A DNA stretch of 64,000 bases from contig CAZFLA010000003.1 of assembly GCA_964519405.1 (NCBI GenBank), forward strand, positions 14,410-78,409. The letters run 5' to 3'. Numbering within the stretch: position 1 is the stretch's first letter; every line of letters starts with the position of its first letter. The stretch comes from G963677485 sp964519405. GTDB taxonomy: Bacteria > Armatimonadota > HRBIN16. Position numbers and translations under genes: made by a program. Positions 26,689 through 35,184 of this stretch are shown piece by piece. The notes below the pieces were generated by a model, which was given only the letters and a program-made list of their open reading frames with translations, was not told where the DNA came from and searched no databases.

Positions 26689-27318
26689 TTGAAAAGCAAA
26701 ATACTATTAGCCATGATATCTTGTCTTACTTGTACCGCTTCTGTCATGCTCTTTGCAGAAACTCCGTCGGCGATTCCGTCGCCCACGGTGAAGCCATTCG
26801 ATCAAAAAGATATACCACCACCGTCTCAAAAGGAAATCAAACTCAGTTTCCTCCGTAAGTCATTGTCTAATCAACGTGATGCTCTAATCGATACGTTGAC
26901 GACTCTAGATATTAAGTATGCTGATGCCAAAACACCTGACGCACGAAACTCTGTTCGTGCATCACAAAACATTCTTCGAGCAAAACTCGTTGGTATCAAC
27001 ACGCAGATTACTGCTGTTGAAAAGCAGCTTTCTCGCCTGATTAACTCCCGAGTTGAAGCGGCCAACCCTAGTACAACCACGTATAATACGCTGGCTAAGG
27101 TGAAAAACTTACAGAAGCGCATTAAAATGGTAACCGCACGTGCCGCGGCTCGATCAAAACTTGGCCTCACCGAAAAAGACCCTGAATACGGAATGATGGC
27201 TGCTCGCATGAAGACATATACTACCAAACTTGGCACCTTGATGTCCCAAATGTCTCCTACGGAAATCCGCATGCTGAACGAGGAGCTAAGTACCGCCAAA
27301 ACCAAGAAGTCAAAGTGA
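26689..27318 (+). CDS. Secreted helical (coiled-coil) protein of unknown function
   Basis: The 209-residue protein begins with a signal peptide (about 1-23, VMLFA-ET) and a Pro-rich linker (PSAIPSPTVKPFDQKDIPPP). The rest is almost entirely charged helix with heptad-like spacing (residues 45-200), predicted coiled coil. I recognise no family. The start is TTG 26689 with AGGAG at 26673-26677, 11 bases upstream. Its TGA overlaps the GTG start of mutL by four bases, so the two are translationally coupled although nothing suggests a shared function. A periplasmic structural or chaperone role is possible but unsupported. Confidence 0.7.
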   Translation: MKSKILLAMISCLTCTASVMLFAETPSAIPSPTVKPFDQKDIPPPSQKEIKLSFLRKSLSNQRDALIDTLTTLDIKYADAKTPDARNSVRASQNILRAKLVGINTQITAVEKQLSRLINSRVEAANPSTTTYNTLAKVKNLQKRIKMVTARAAARSKLGLTEKDPEYGMMAARMKTYTTKLGTLMSQMSPTEIRMLNEELSTAKTKKSK

Positions 27319-29177
27319 ACGAGAACTCGGAGTATTGTGTCGTTCGACTACTTGATGAACACACAGCCAATCGTATTGCTGCTGGTGAGGTAGTCGAACG
27401 GCCGGTATCTGTTGTTAAAGAGCTGGTAGAAAACAGCCTCGATGCTGGTGCAGCGACAATATCAGTCACGATTATCGATGGCGGTAAAAAGTATATCTCG
27501 GTTCGTGATGACGGCTCTGGTATGAGTGCTGCAGATGCTTTACTTGCTATACAACGGCATGCCACAAGCAAGATATCATCTGCTGATGACTTACCGCATA
27601 TCACCACATTAGGCTTTCGCGGAGAGGCATTACCAAGTATCGCTTCAGTCTCTCGTTTTGAAATTGTAACAAGGCGTTCTGAAGATGCTGTCGCCTTTCA
27701 ACTCATCATTGAAGCTGGTGATGTTGTCAGCACGAGCGAGATATCTGCACAACTCGGAACCACTATCACCGTTAAGGACTTATTCTACAACACACCTGCT
27801 CGCAGCAAATTCCTAAAATCCACGCCGACCGAACTCAGCCATATCGTTGAGATCGTCGGCCGTATCGCATTAGCCAACCCTGAGGTTAGGTTTAAGCTCG
27901 AGCATAACGGAACAGTGCTTCTTGCGAGTCAAGGTGCATCAGATCCCAACTCAGTCATCATGGCGGTATTCGGCCGCGAAACCGCCCGTGAAATGCGGCA
28001 CATTCAGTATACACACGGTGGTATCGAGGTTGAAGGGTATGTCAGTCCGCCTCATATAACGCGAGCTAATCGATCACAACAGTGCTTCTTTGTCAACAAA
28101 CGGCTAGTAAGGCATCGCGTGCTCACAAGAGCCCTTGATGACGCTTTCCGCTCACTTACTCCAGAGAATAGATATCCAGCTGCAGCCGTGTTCATCACTG
28201 TGCCGCCGGAAGCAGTGGACGTTAATGTGCATCCCACCAAAGCGGAAGTGAAGTTCGAGGCAGACAATATGATCTACCATTCGGTTCGCAATGCCGTGCG
28301 TTCTGCTTTGATATCGGAAGGTATGATGCCAGCAGCTATTGATGAAGATCGACAAGATAGCTCGCCAAACCACCCAATGCCGTCTTATATGAGACCGCAG
28401 ATATCACCGTCATCTATCAGTTTACCGGCCATGGACAGATTTCATGAAGCACTACTGCAGAAGCGCGAGGTAAACTCCGAGCCGGTAATCTCCATCGGCC
28501 AAGATGATACCGCTGGGCCGCCTGTTCAACAAGAGGAATACGATCCCTTCGCAGCAGCACCAGTCAGCGAAGCTGTGCGCAAACCATACAAGACCATGCT
28601 CATGGGGTTCCGCGTATTAGCACAGATCAAGCTAACCTACATCATCGCAGCGACAGATTCTGGGCTTCTTGTGATTGATCAACATGTCGCACATGAACGT
28701 GTTCTCTACGAAAAACTAACCGTCTTGCGCGACAGTCAGCCGATACCCATTACACAGCTGTTGAGCCCTGAAGTTATTTATGTTGATCGCAGAACCGCGG
28801 CGTTGGCTTCGAAGAAACTAGATGACCTAAAATCGCTAGGGTTCATCTTGCAGCCATTTGGCTCAGATGCGTTTGCCATACGAGGTGTACCGGCTTGGAT
28901 TAAGTCCTCAGAGATGGTATCGACAGTCAAAGATATGCTTGACGAAATGACCGAGCTTAGCGTGCAGCGTCGTTTGCCGCTGAGCTATGAACAGCTTATT
29001 GCCACCACCGCCTGTAAGATGGCAGTCAAGTCAGGTGATGTGTTGGAGATGCCCGAAATGGAGCGTCTATTAACAGATCTCGCCGAGACGGAAAACCCCT
29101 ACTTGTGCCCTCATGGACGTCCGGTGATATTATCCATCACCAACCAGGAACTGGACCAAAAGTTCAAACGCAGCTGA
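27315..29177 (+). CDS. mutL: DNA mismatch repair protein MutL
   Basis: MutL links mismatch recognition to strand incision. The 620-residue protein has the N-terminal GHKL ATPase motifs ENSLDAGA, DDGSGM and GFRGEALPSIASVS. A Pro/Ser-rich linker spans about residues 340-410. The C-terminal dimerisation/endonuclease domain shows DQHVAHERVLYE, ACKMAVKSGD and CPHGRP. The DQHxxxE, ACK and CPHGRP motifs are those of MutL proteins with nicking activity, as expected in bacteria without MutH. The second residue of the usual DQHA motif is conservatively changed to Val. The start is GTG 27315. No mutS lies nearby. Confidence 0.96.
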   Translation: MNENSEYCVVRLLDEHTANRIAAGEVVERPVSVVKELVENSLDAGAATISVTIIDGGKKYISVRDDGSGMSAADALLAIQRHATSKISSADDLPHITTLGFRGEALPSIASVSRFEIVTRRSEDAVAFQLIIEAGDVVSTSEISAQLGTTITVKDLFYNTPARSKFLKSTPTELSHIVEIVGRIALANPEVRFKLEHNGTVLLASQGASDPNSVIMAVFGRETAREMRHIQYTHGGIEVEGYVSPPHITRANRSQQCFFVNKRLVRHRVLTRALDDAFRSLTPENRYPAAAVFITVPPEAVDVNVHPTKAEVKFEADNMIYHSVRNAVRSALISEGMMPAAIDEDRQDSSPNHPMPSYMRPQISPSSISLPAMDRFHEALLQKREVNSEPVISIGQDDTAGPPVQQEEYDPFAAAPVSEAVRKPYKTMLMGFRVLAQIKLTYIIAATDSGLLVIDQHVAHERVLYEKLTVLRDSQPIPITQLLSPEVIYVDRRTAALASKKLDDLKSLGFILQPFGSDAFAIRGVPAWIKSSEMVSTVKDMLDEMTELSVQRRLPLSYEQLIATTACKMAVKSGDVLEMPEMERLLTDLAETENPYLCPHGRPVILSITNQELDQKFKRS

Positions 29178-29178
29178 T

Positions 29179-29367
29179 GTAACATCTTCGCATGAAAACT
29201 CGGTAGAAATAGTTGACGAGCATGTTGAAGACTTATTACTTGTTGATTCACCGGACATCGTTGGTATTGAGGTATATGCCGCCTCTGCGAATAGAGCATA
29301 TCGAATTGCCGACCACTACCGTGAACGCGGCGTATACATGGTGCGAAGTGGATTACATACTGTCTAG
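29179..29367 (+). pseudogene. Remnant of a B12-binding radical-SAM-type protein
   Basis: Directly after the mutL stop, 62 sense codons run to a TAG at 29365-29367. The translation contains DEHVEDLLLVDSPDIVGIEV, then ASANRAYRIADHYRERGVYM and VRSGLHTV. This matches the core of the cobalamin-binding domain in B12-dependent radical-SAM enzymes, where (D)(L/I)VGI..., A.RAY.IAD..R.RG and GG.H.T occur in that order with the same spacing. There is no start codon or ribosome binding site in frame, the Cys-rich radical-SAM half is absent, and the frame stops right after the H-T motif. It is a leftover piece of a gene. The family call is from memory of the motif order. Confidence 0.6.
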
Positions 29368-29377
29368 TAATAGACAG

Positions 29378-29411
29378 ATGTGCCATCGATGTACACACAT
29401 TGATGGCACAT
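29378..29411. terminator. Hairpin between mutL region and the convergent glycosidase gene
   Basis: ATGTGCCATC (29378-29387) pairs with GATGGCACAT (29402-29411) around a 14-base loop. A smaller perfect inverted repeat, CTGTCTA-GTAA-TAGACAG, precedes it at 29360-29377. Located between convergent units, 11 bases after the 3' end of the minus-strand gene at 29422. T-richness is modest on both sides. Confidence 0.5.
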
Positions 29412-29421
29412 ATCTTTGAGA

Positions 29422-32046
29422 TTAGTTCATCGGGCCGATTTTAAGTAATCGGGTTTGAGAGTATTTCAGTTCTATCTTCAATACTGGACCATTGCCCATG
29501 AACTCACCGGTCATGATGTCATATACCGGGTATTCTTTACCGGTGTTTATCTGTACCGGGCAATCTTTAGTCGCATGAAGCACAAGCACATCGCCATTAG
29601 CATATGCGATACAATCCAGCGGAGCATACAGATGCACGCCAGCCGTATTGGCCAAGCTTCGCAGCAGTGTTCTGTTCCATCCTGGAGTACCCCAAAATAC
29701 CGATGTTGATGCACCCGACTTCCTCACTGCCACAGCTGGCGATTTATCGGAATATACAGCTTTCACTTCCGATGGTTTTGCGTCAGTAACGGCGAATAGC
29801 GGTGAAATCTGTTCAGATCGCACAAAGAAGATGCTCTTGGCAATCTCTTTAGCAACAGGAGTAGCATATGCCTTATCTAACCTCACGGGCTTTAGCTTAA
29901 ATCCCGTGAGTTGCTGCATCGATTCGAGACTTACTTTGCTGCCGTCGAAATACCCCGGTGCATACGCCCAGATACACATACTGCCCTTAGTTGCCTTCTT
30001 CAGTGCAGAACGCTGTTGTGCGTTGAGTTTATACGCAGCGCAGAATACATACATCTTCGCCTTTACGCGTCCTGCGACGACGTCATCAAGCAGATATGAA
30101 CCGTATGGAGCTCCGATTCTGGAGAGCTCACGCCTCACTTCCGAGACGAGAGGTCCTGCGACTTTATCGGCACCATTTGACAGCATTTTCATGCTGTCTA
30201 GGTCAGTCACGAGCGCTATCTCAGGATGGTAGGCAATGGGCTTCTTCAGGAAATACTGATCGAGCTTATCCATCTTCTTCATTTCAGTCCACAACACCGG
30301 ATCGTCAAACCACCCAGAAGCCGGCAGGTCCATCCACCAAGTGGCAAAATTGCGAACAGCTTCTTGACCGACGTTGCGCTTTAGCAGTTCATTGGTTTGA
30401 GCAGCATCCTTGAGCACATGCTCCGCACCCGGGAATTTCTCTTCGGTGGTTAGGTATGTACGCGTATCATCTTCGTTGAGCCACATTTTCCCCGCAAGTG
30501 TCACGCTCTCAGCCGCTGTCATACTTGGCCCCGACTGTCCCCGACCTCGATCGAAATAAGAAATCGGAGAACAGACGATATCTATGTATGGGCAGTCTAG
30601 TATTTGACGCAACGAATAGTGACCAGACGATCCTGAGCCTGTGGACATCGCCCCAAATTCATGCAGATAGCCGTAGAACATGAGCACAAGCTTGCGGTTT
30701 TTTGCGGTTGTTTTGACGACACGAGCAAGTGTGTTCACCGTGTTGGCCATGCTTTCGTTTTGAAACGCGACGAAGTCGATTATGTCTTGTTCTGTATTCG
30801 GGTCACGGAATATACCGCCCGGCGACATGTGACGCCGGGCTGCGCTAGGCACCTCGCATGATACTAGCCTAACACTCGAATTATGCCATGCCTTTTGCAG
30901 AGCTGCGTCCGTCTTATACTTATTCTGCAGCCATTTACGAAAGGCGTCTCTATCGCAGCGTGAGTATCCGTTAAGGTCTGGCTCCCAGCTATCCATATAG
31001 AACCACTCACCGGTGTTTTGACCATTGGGATGATACCCGGCGATGCGGTCGCCAAAAGTCGACTCCAGATGCTCAATCAGCAGTTTCATTCGAACAGAGG
31101 CTTCTTGAAGGAACACTGTGGAAGCAGGTGAAGCTATCTGAGGATGGTTACCCTTCTCCCACTTCATCAGCTCATCAGGATGCTGTTTGTTCCACCAATC
31201 TGGAGCATATACGCCAATACGCGGTATCAGCAGCACGTTAGGATTACTCTTAATCGCTGTATTCAGAATGGCATCAACCGGTTTCCAGTCCTCAGCCTCA
31301 CCTGGTTTCGGCCAAGGTAAGGATATGGCTGTGCTCACAAAATCCACGCCGGCAGATGCAGCCAGTTTTACCTGCGATTCAAAGTGTCCCTCAGGGCCGC
31401 CTAATGACATGAATATATCGCCCGGCCGATAGAACTCCACCTTGATACTTCGTGCATCGCTTGACTTCATCCAGAAGGATACATGATATGTGTGACCTTC
31501 TTTGATGACCATTGATCCAGAATGATATATGTGAAAGTCAGGCCATGTATTCGTTGGCGGCTGCTTTATGTTTACATGCACCCCGAATGTGCCATCTTGT
31601 CCCGCATTAGGTTCCACAGTTACTGTTCCCACTGTGTTAGCTTCAGCAAGCGGCCAAACAGACCATGATTCGTTGAATGAAGTGATACCACCCTCAAACA
31701 TACTAGGTGTGCACGCATTTTCACCGGTCTGTGCATCGACCACAGTGATGTTGTCAATGTAGAAATCACCAGGCGTCTGACCTAACCTAAAATGCATCGT
31801 GGCATCGCCTATCGCAGATTGGGTCGCTGTAAAGTCAAACTTCACCATCTGTGGCCCGGCTTTAATGGAGAGCAATCCTGCAGCTGGCTGCCCATAGAAC
31901 ACACGAGCACGCACAGGCTTGTTGTTCACAGTAATACACGGTGCGCCACTTCTGCTGTCAACCTTAACTGTCAGCGGTACCGCAGTAGCTAATGGGCCCA
32001 AAAGCATGAAAAATGCCGTTGCTAGCGAGACGATAATACGAAGCAT
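29422..32046 (-). CDS. Secreted GH42-like glycoside hydrolase with N-terminal carbohydrate-binding-type domain
   Basis: An 874-residue protein with a signal peptide (about 1-23). Residues 25-220 look like a beta-sandwich carbohydrate-binding module (FYIDNITVVDAQTG, HTYHVSFWMKSSDARSIKVEF). Residues about 230-590 resemble a TIM barrel with candidate acid and nucleophile glutamates in TGEWFYMDS (near 347) and MWLNEDD (near 523), as in clan GH-A. Residues 610-790 resemble the Rossmann-like trimerisation domain of GH42 beta-galactosidases (VTDLDSMK, YVFCAAYKL). It is the first gene of the carbohydrate region and lies just downstream of the rhamnose-type importer but beyond its terminator. Substrate unknown; exact GH family uncertain. 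Confidence 0.62.
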   Translation of the reverse strand: MLRIIVSLATAFFMLLGPLATAVPLTVKVDSRSGAPCITVNNKPVRARVFYGQPAAGLLSIKAGPQMVKFDFTATQSAIGDATMHFRLGQTPGDFYIDNITVVDAQTGENACTPSMFEGGITSFNESWSVWPLAEANTVGTVTVEPNAGQDGTFGVHVNIKQPPTNTWPDFHIYHSGSMVIKEGHTYHVSFWMKSSDARSIKVEFYRPGDIFMSLGGPEGHFESQVKLAASAGVDFVSTAISLPWPKPGEAEDWKPVDAILNTAIKSNPNVLLIPRIGVYAPDWWNKQHPDELMKWEKGNHPQIASPASTVFLQEASVRMKLLIEHLESTFGDRIAGYHPNGQNTGEWFYMDSWEPDLNGYSRCDRDAFRKWLQNKYKTDAALQKAWHNSSVRLVSCEVPSAARRHMSPGGIFRDPNTEQDIIDFVAFQNESMANTVNTLARVVKTTAKNRKLVLMFYGYLHEFGAMSTGSGSSGHYSLRQILDCPYIDIVCSPISYFDRGRGQSGPSMTAAESVTLAGKMWLNEDDTRTYLTTEEKFPGAEHVLKDAAQTNELLKRNVGQEAVRNFATWWMDLPASGWFDDPVLWTEMKKMDKLDQYFLKKPIAYHPEIALVTDLDSMKMLSNGADKVAGPLVSEVRRELSRIGAPYGSYLLDDVVAGRVKAKMYVFCAAYKLNAQQRSALKKATKGSMCIWAYAPGYFDGSKVSLESMQQLTGFKLKPVRLDKAYATPVAKEIAKSIFFVRSEQISPLFAVTDAKPSEVKAVYSDKSPAVAVRKSGASTSVFWGTPGWNRTLLRSLANTAGVHLYAPLDCIAYANGDVLVLHATKDCPVQINTGKEYPVYDIMTGEFMGNGPVLKIELKYSQTRLLKIGPMN

Positions 32047-32130
32047 ACATCCACCTCAGATAGGTCGTTACAATATCCTTCTGTCAGGCAGTCATGTTAC
32101 ACATTGCCTATGCGTAATATTTCGCCGATA

Positions 32131-32172
32131 AAAACAAAAACACCTCCGTGCTTAGTCAGCTGCGGAGGTGTT
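32131..32172 (-). terminator. Rho-independent terminator after the rhamnose-type transporter operon
   Basis: On the minus strand AACACCTCCG (32172-32163) pairs with CGGAGGTGTT (32148-32139), loop 14 bases, followed by TTTTTGTTTT down to 32131. It starts 14 bases after the rhaS stop and separates that operon from the glycosidase gene. Confidence 0.9.
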
Positions 32173-32186
32173 AAACGAGATATTAC

Positions 32187-33227
32187 CTAGAAGTTGTATT
32201 TCCCGATGTTGTCTTTACGGAAGACAAGGATATCTCCTAGCAGAAGGTTGTCACCCTCAATCTTCTTCTTGCCTAAAGAACCTGCGTCGAACTCTTTAGC
32301 CTTAGCATCCCATTTACCTGTAGCTAATGCATATGCTGCTTTAACTGTAAGAGCACCCAAGTCTTCTGTGTTCCAAAGAACAACGCTTCTTACGGTGCCT
32401 TCGTTAACATAGGCGCGCATATCATTCGGGGTCGCCAAGCCAGTCACCTGAACTTTACCGGCTTTTCCTGCCTGCTTAATAGCTTCAGCTGCACCGGGGA
32501 ATGATACGGAACTGATACCCCATATACCCTTAAGGTCAGGATATGCTTTCAGAAGGTCTTGAGACACTTGGAAAGCGAGTTTCTGGTCTTCATTGCTAGG
32601 CTTTACGGCAACGAGTTCGATCTTTGGATAAGCTGCTGCAAGGTGCTTCTTCATGTAGTTCATCCAAATGTTTTGGTTTGCAGCGGTAAGTGATGCCGTC
32701 ACGATAGCCACTTTGGCGTTTGAATCCTTACCGCCAATATCCTCAACAAGCGTATCTACGAGGGCATCGCCGATCTGTTCTGCGGTAGCTTGGTTGACAA
32801 ACAGTTCACGTGCATCTGGTTTACCGTCGGAGTCAAAGGTAATAACTTTAACGCCGGCATCTTTTGCCTTTTTCATTGCGGGCGCAAGCACGTCGGGATC
32901 ATTAGGGCTCACGCAGATGACGTCTACACCCATCAGTGTCCACTTTTCTATCATAGCAGCAGCTTTTTCTGGTGAACCATCTGTTGGACCATCATAGATG
33001 AACTTGACGTTGCCAAGCTCTTTCGCGGCTTTCTCAGCACCTGACGCGCAGCTGCTAAAATATGGGATACCCTTCTTTTTGGGCAGCATGCATATAGTAA
33101 TCTGCTTGCCGTCTTTTCCAGCGCCTGATGTTCCTTGCGATGACTGTCCGGATGGCTTGCCGCATCCTGCTATCAACAAGCCGACAGTTAGAATACCAGC
33201 CATTCCTAATAAAGAATACCGTTTCAT
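32187..33227 (-). CDS. rhaS: Rhamnose/AI-2-type ABC transporter substrate-binding lipoprotein
   Basis: A periplasmic-binding-protein-I lipoprotein of 346 residues with lipobox LIAGC near residue 22 and a Gly/Ser linker. Signature segments include PKKKGIPYF, DGPTDGSPEKAAAMIE, VICVSPNDPDVLAPAMKKA, VITFDSDGK and FVNQATAEQIGDALVD, typical of the RhaS (rhamnose) and LsrB (autoinducer-2) branch. Preceding genes encode the matching ATPase and two permeases, the RhaSTPQ arrangement. Rhamnose is the most likely ligand, but LsrB-like binding cannot be excluded without a tree. It is the last gene of its operon, 55 bases after the second permease. Confidence 0.8.
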   Translation of the reverse strand: MKRYSLLGMAGILTVGLLIAGCGKPSGQSSQGTSGAGKDGKQITICMLPKKKGIPYFSSCASGAEKAAKELGNVKFIYDGPTDGSPEKAAAMIEKWTLMGVDVICVSPNDPDVLAPAMKKAKDAGVKVITFDSDGKPDARELFVNQATAEQIGDALVDTLVEDIGGKDSNAKVAIVTASLTAANQNIWMNYMKKHLAAAYPKIELVAVKPSNEDQKLAFQVSQDLLKAYPDLKGIWGISSVSFPGAAEAIKQAGKAGKVQVTGLATPNDMRAYVNEGTVRSVVLWNTEDLGALTVKAAYALATGKWDAKAKEFDAGSLGKKKIEGDNLLLGDILVFRKDNIGKYNF

Positions 33228-33282
33228 ATAGGTTGACCCTCCTACTACTTGTAACGACGAACTAAGATAATGTTACGCCCGT

Positions 33283-34221
33283 TTACCGCGATTTCCGCGT
33301 AAATAGGGATTTTAGCAATACACTAAATATCAAAAGAGAACCAATGACTACTAGGTTGAGTTCATCGCTTTGCCAATGCCAGCTGACAAACTCTCTGACC
33401 TCATGTATCAATAATACACCTAGCAGGGTGCCGAACAAGTTGCCTCTGCCACCAACAACACTGGTGCCGCCAAGCACAACAGCCGTAATGACATCAAGCT
33501 CCATACCAGTGCCGGCATCGGCTTTCGCGGTATTACGTAATGATACATACTGGACAGCAGCAATTCCTGCAAGAAATCCGCTGATAGTATATATCCATAT
33601 TTTGATTTTGCCCACAGGGATACCGCTGTATACGGCTGTGGTTTCATTATGACCAATCGCAGTGAGTGAGTTACCAAATGGCGATCTTACCCAAGCTATC
33701 AATGCGACCACGAATACTAGTATGAATACCCAACCTGACCAGGGCAAGCCAATAAATGTACCTTGTCCCACCACCTCGAAGGATTGAGGAAATCCAGAAA
33801 CCGGCTCAGCTTTACTAACACCTTCAGCGATACCGCGATATGCAGCCATGGTGGCGAGGGTAACAATAAGCGGCAGCACCTTCACCTTAGCGATGAAAAT
33901 CCCGTTTAGCCATCCCGCTATTGTTGCCACTACAACTGCTAACATCGAACCAATGATTGGATTCAAGCCAGCTTTAAAGCTTAGTCCTAATGTCACAGCA
34001 GCCAACGCCATGGTCGCGCCTACCGATAAGTCGATGCCTCCCGTGACGATGATCATCGTCATCGGTATTGCCAATAACGCAAGCTGCCACACATGGGTGC
34101 TTAAATTGGTCTGAGTGTTCCATAGCAGGAATGTGTTATCTACGCAGCCTATCGCAGCAAATATCACAACAAGCACGATGAGGAGAACAACCTCATGCAT
34201 ATACTCTTTGAGGAATTTCAT
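33283..34221 (-). CDS. rhaQ: Rhamnose-type ABC transporter permease (second)
   Basis: A 312-residue BPD_transp_2-family permease with about eight to nine membrane segments. It carries the family signature MIIVTGGIDLSVG near residue 60 and the C-terminal AVVLGGTSVVGGRG-N-FGTLLG block. It should pair with the adjacent permease to form the channel of the rhamnose/AI-2-type importer. Its ATG overlaps the stop of the upstream permease by four bases. RhaP and RhaQ are named by gene order only. Confidence 0.85.
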   Translation of the reverse strand: MKFLKEYMHEVVLLIVLVVIFAAIGCVDNTFLLWNTQTNLSTHVWQLALLAIPMTMIIVTGGIDLSVGATMALAAVTLGLSFKAGLNPIIGSMLAVVVATIAGWLNGIFIAKVKVLPLIVTLATMAAYRGIAEGVSKAEPVSGFPQSFEVVGQGTFIGLPWSGWVFILVFVVALIAWVRSPFGNSLTAIGHNETTAVYSGIPVGKIKIWIYTISGFLAGIAAVQYVSLRNTAKADAGTGMELDVITAVVLGGTSVVGGRGNLFGTLLGVLLIHEVREFVSWHWQSDELNLVVIGSLLIFSVLLKSLFTRKSR

Positions 34222-35184
34222 GCTTTCACCGCCTTACCCTTGCGCATTGCACCTAGGTGATCTGCAAGAACTGCCACGAGAATAAACGCACCTTGAATCG
34301 CTCGCTCCCAATAGGTAGCGCTTTGAGACAGCTTGAGGAATATGAGTTCTGTTCTTACCGATACCAGCAGTAATACGCCCAATAATGAGCCGATGATACT
34401 GCCGCGGCCTCCGGCTGTTGATGTTCCGCCAACCACTACGCAGGTAATGATTAGCATTTCCCAACCTACACCAATTCCGCTTTCAATAACAGCAAGCTGA
34501 GGAACTCCAACTAAGGTGGCGATGGCAGTCAACACACCCATCAACACGAACACACCAATCTTGATGCGTTTAGTCGGTAAACCAAGAACTTTTGCGGCTT
34601 TGGGGTTACTTCCAACGGCAACCACATGGCGTCCGAAAGGAGTATAGTTAAGCACAATGTGGGAAAGCAAAACAACGATGATTGCGGTGAGTATACAAAC
34701 AGGAATACCCATAATCGATTCGGTACCAAAGAACCGCAGACCTTGCGGTAAGTTGGTGATTGTTTCACCCTTACTCAGCAGCTCTGTAATTCCACGGAAT
34801 ACAGTTAACATACCAAGGGTGACAATCATAGATGGGATACGCCCATATTCCATAAGTATGCCGTTAAGCAAGCCTAACAGAGCTCCGACAGCCACAATGA
34901 TGGCTATCGTAACAGGAACTGAGAATCACAGACAACATGCCGACCATAGATCCAACAGAAATATCGATCTCACCCGTAATAATCACAAACGTCATACCAC
35001 AAGCCATGATCGCAAAAGGCGCGCATCCCACGAGGATGTCTTTCAGGTTCCGCGGATCTAGAAATGCACCGTCACGTAAGGCAACGACTAATATGGTAGC
35101 CACCAGAAGCAACAGCACTCCGGCTTCTCGCGTATGCAGCCACTTTGACAGCACACGCGATCGAGGTGTCGTCGAACTACTCAT
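34218..35184 (-). pseudogene. rhaP: Rhamnose-type ABC transporter permease (first), frameshifted
   Basis: Two overlapping frames together encode one complete permease of about 320 residues. From ATG 35184 the first frame gives the N-terminal half with MTFVIITGEIDISVGSMVGMLSVIL. At about 34920 it goes out of frame, and the correct sequence continues as VPVTIAIIVAVGALLGLLNG in the next frame to 34218, including VVVGGTSTAGGRGSIIGSLLG. A net +1 or -2 base change near CTCAGTTCC explains it. Everything else is conserved, the four-base overlap with rhaQ is intact, and the window contains an assembly gap. A sequencing or assembly error is therefore as likely as a true recent inactivation. Confidence 0.85.

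Noticed and set aside
29213..29419. Open frame of 68 codons on the plus strand after mutL
   Set aside because: It has no ribosome binding site. The other frame in the same interval gives the recognisable cobalamin-binding-domain fragment.
29648..30232. Long open frame of 194 codons on the plus strand
   Set aside because: It lies antisense within the GH42-like gene, whose frame is much longer and has clear protein features.
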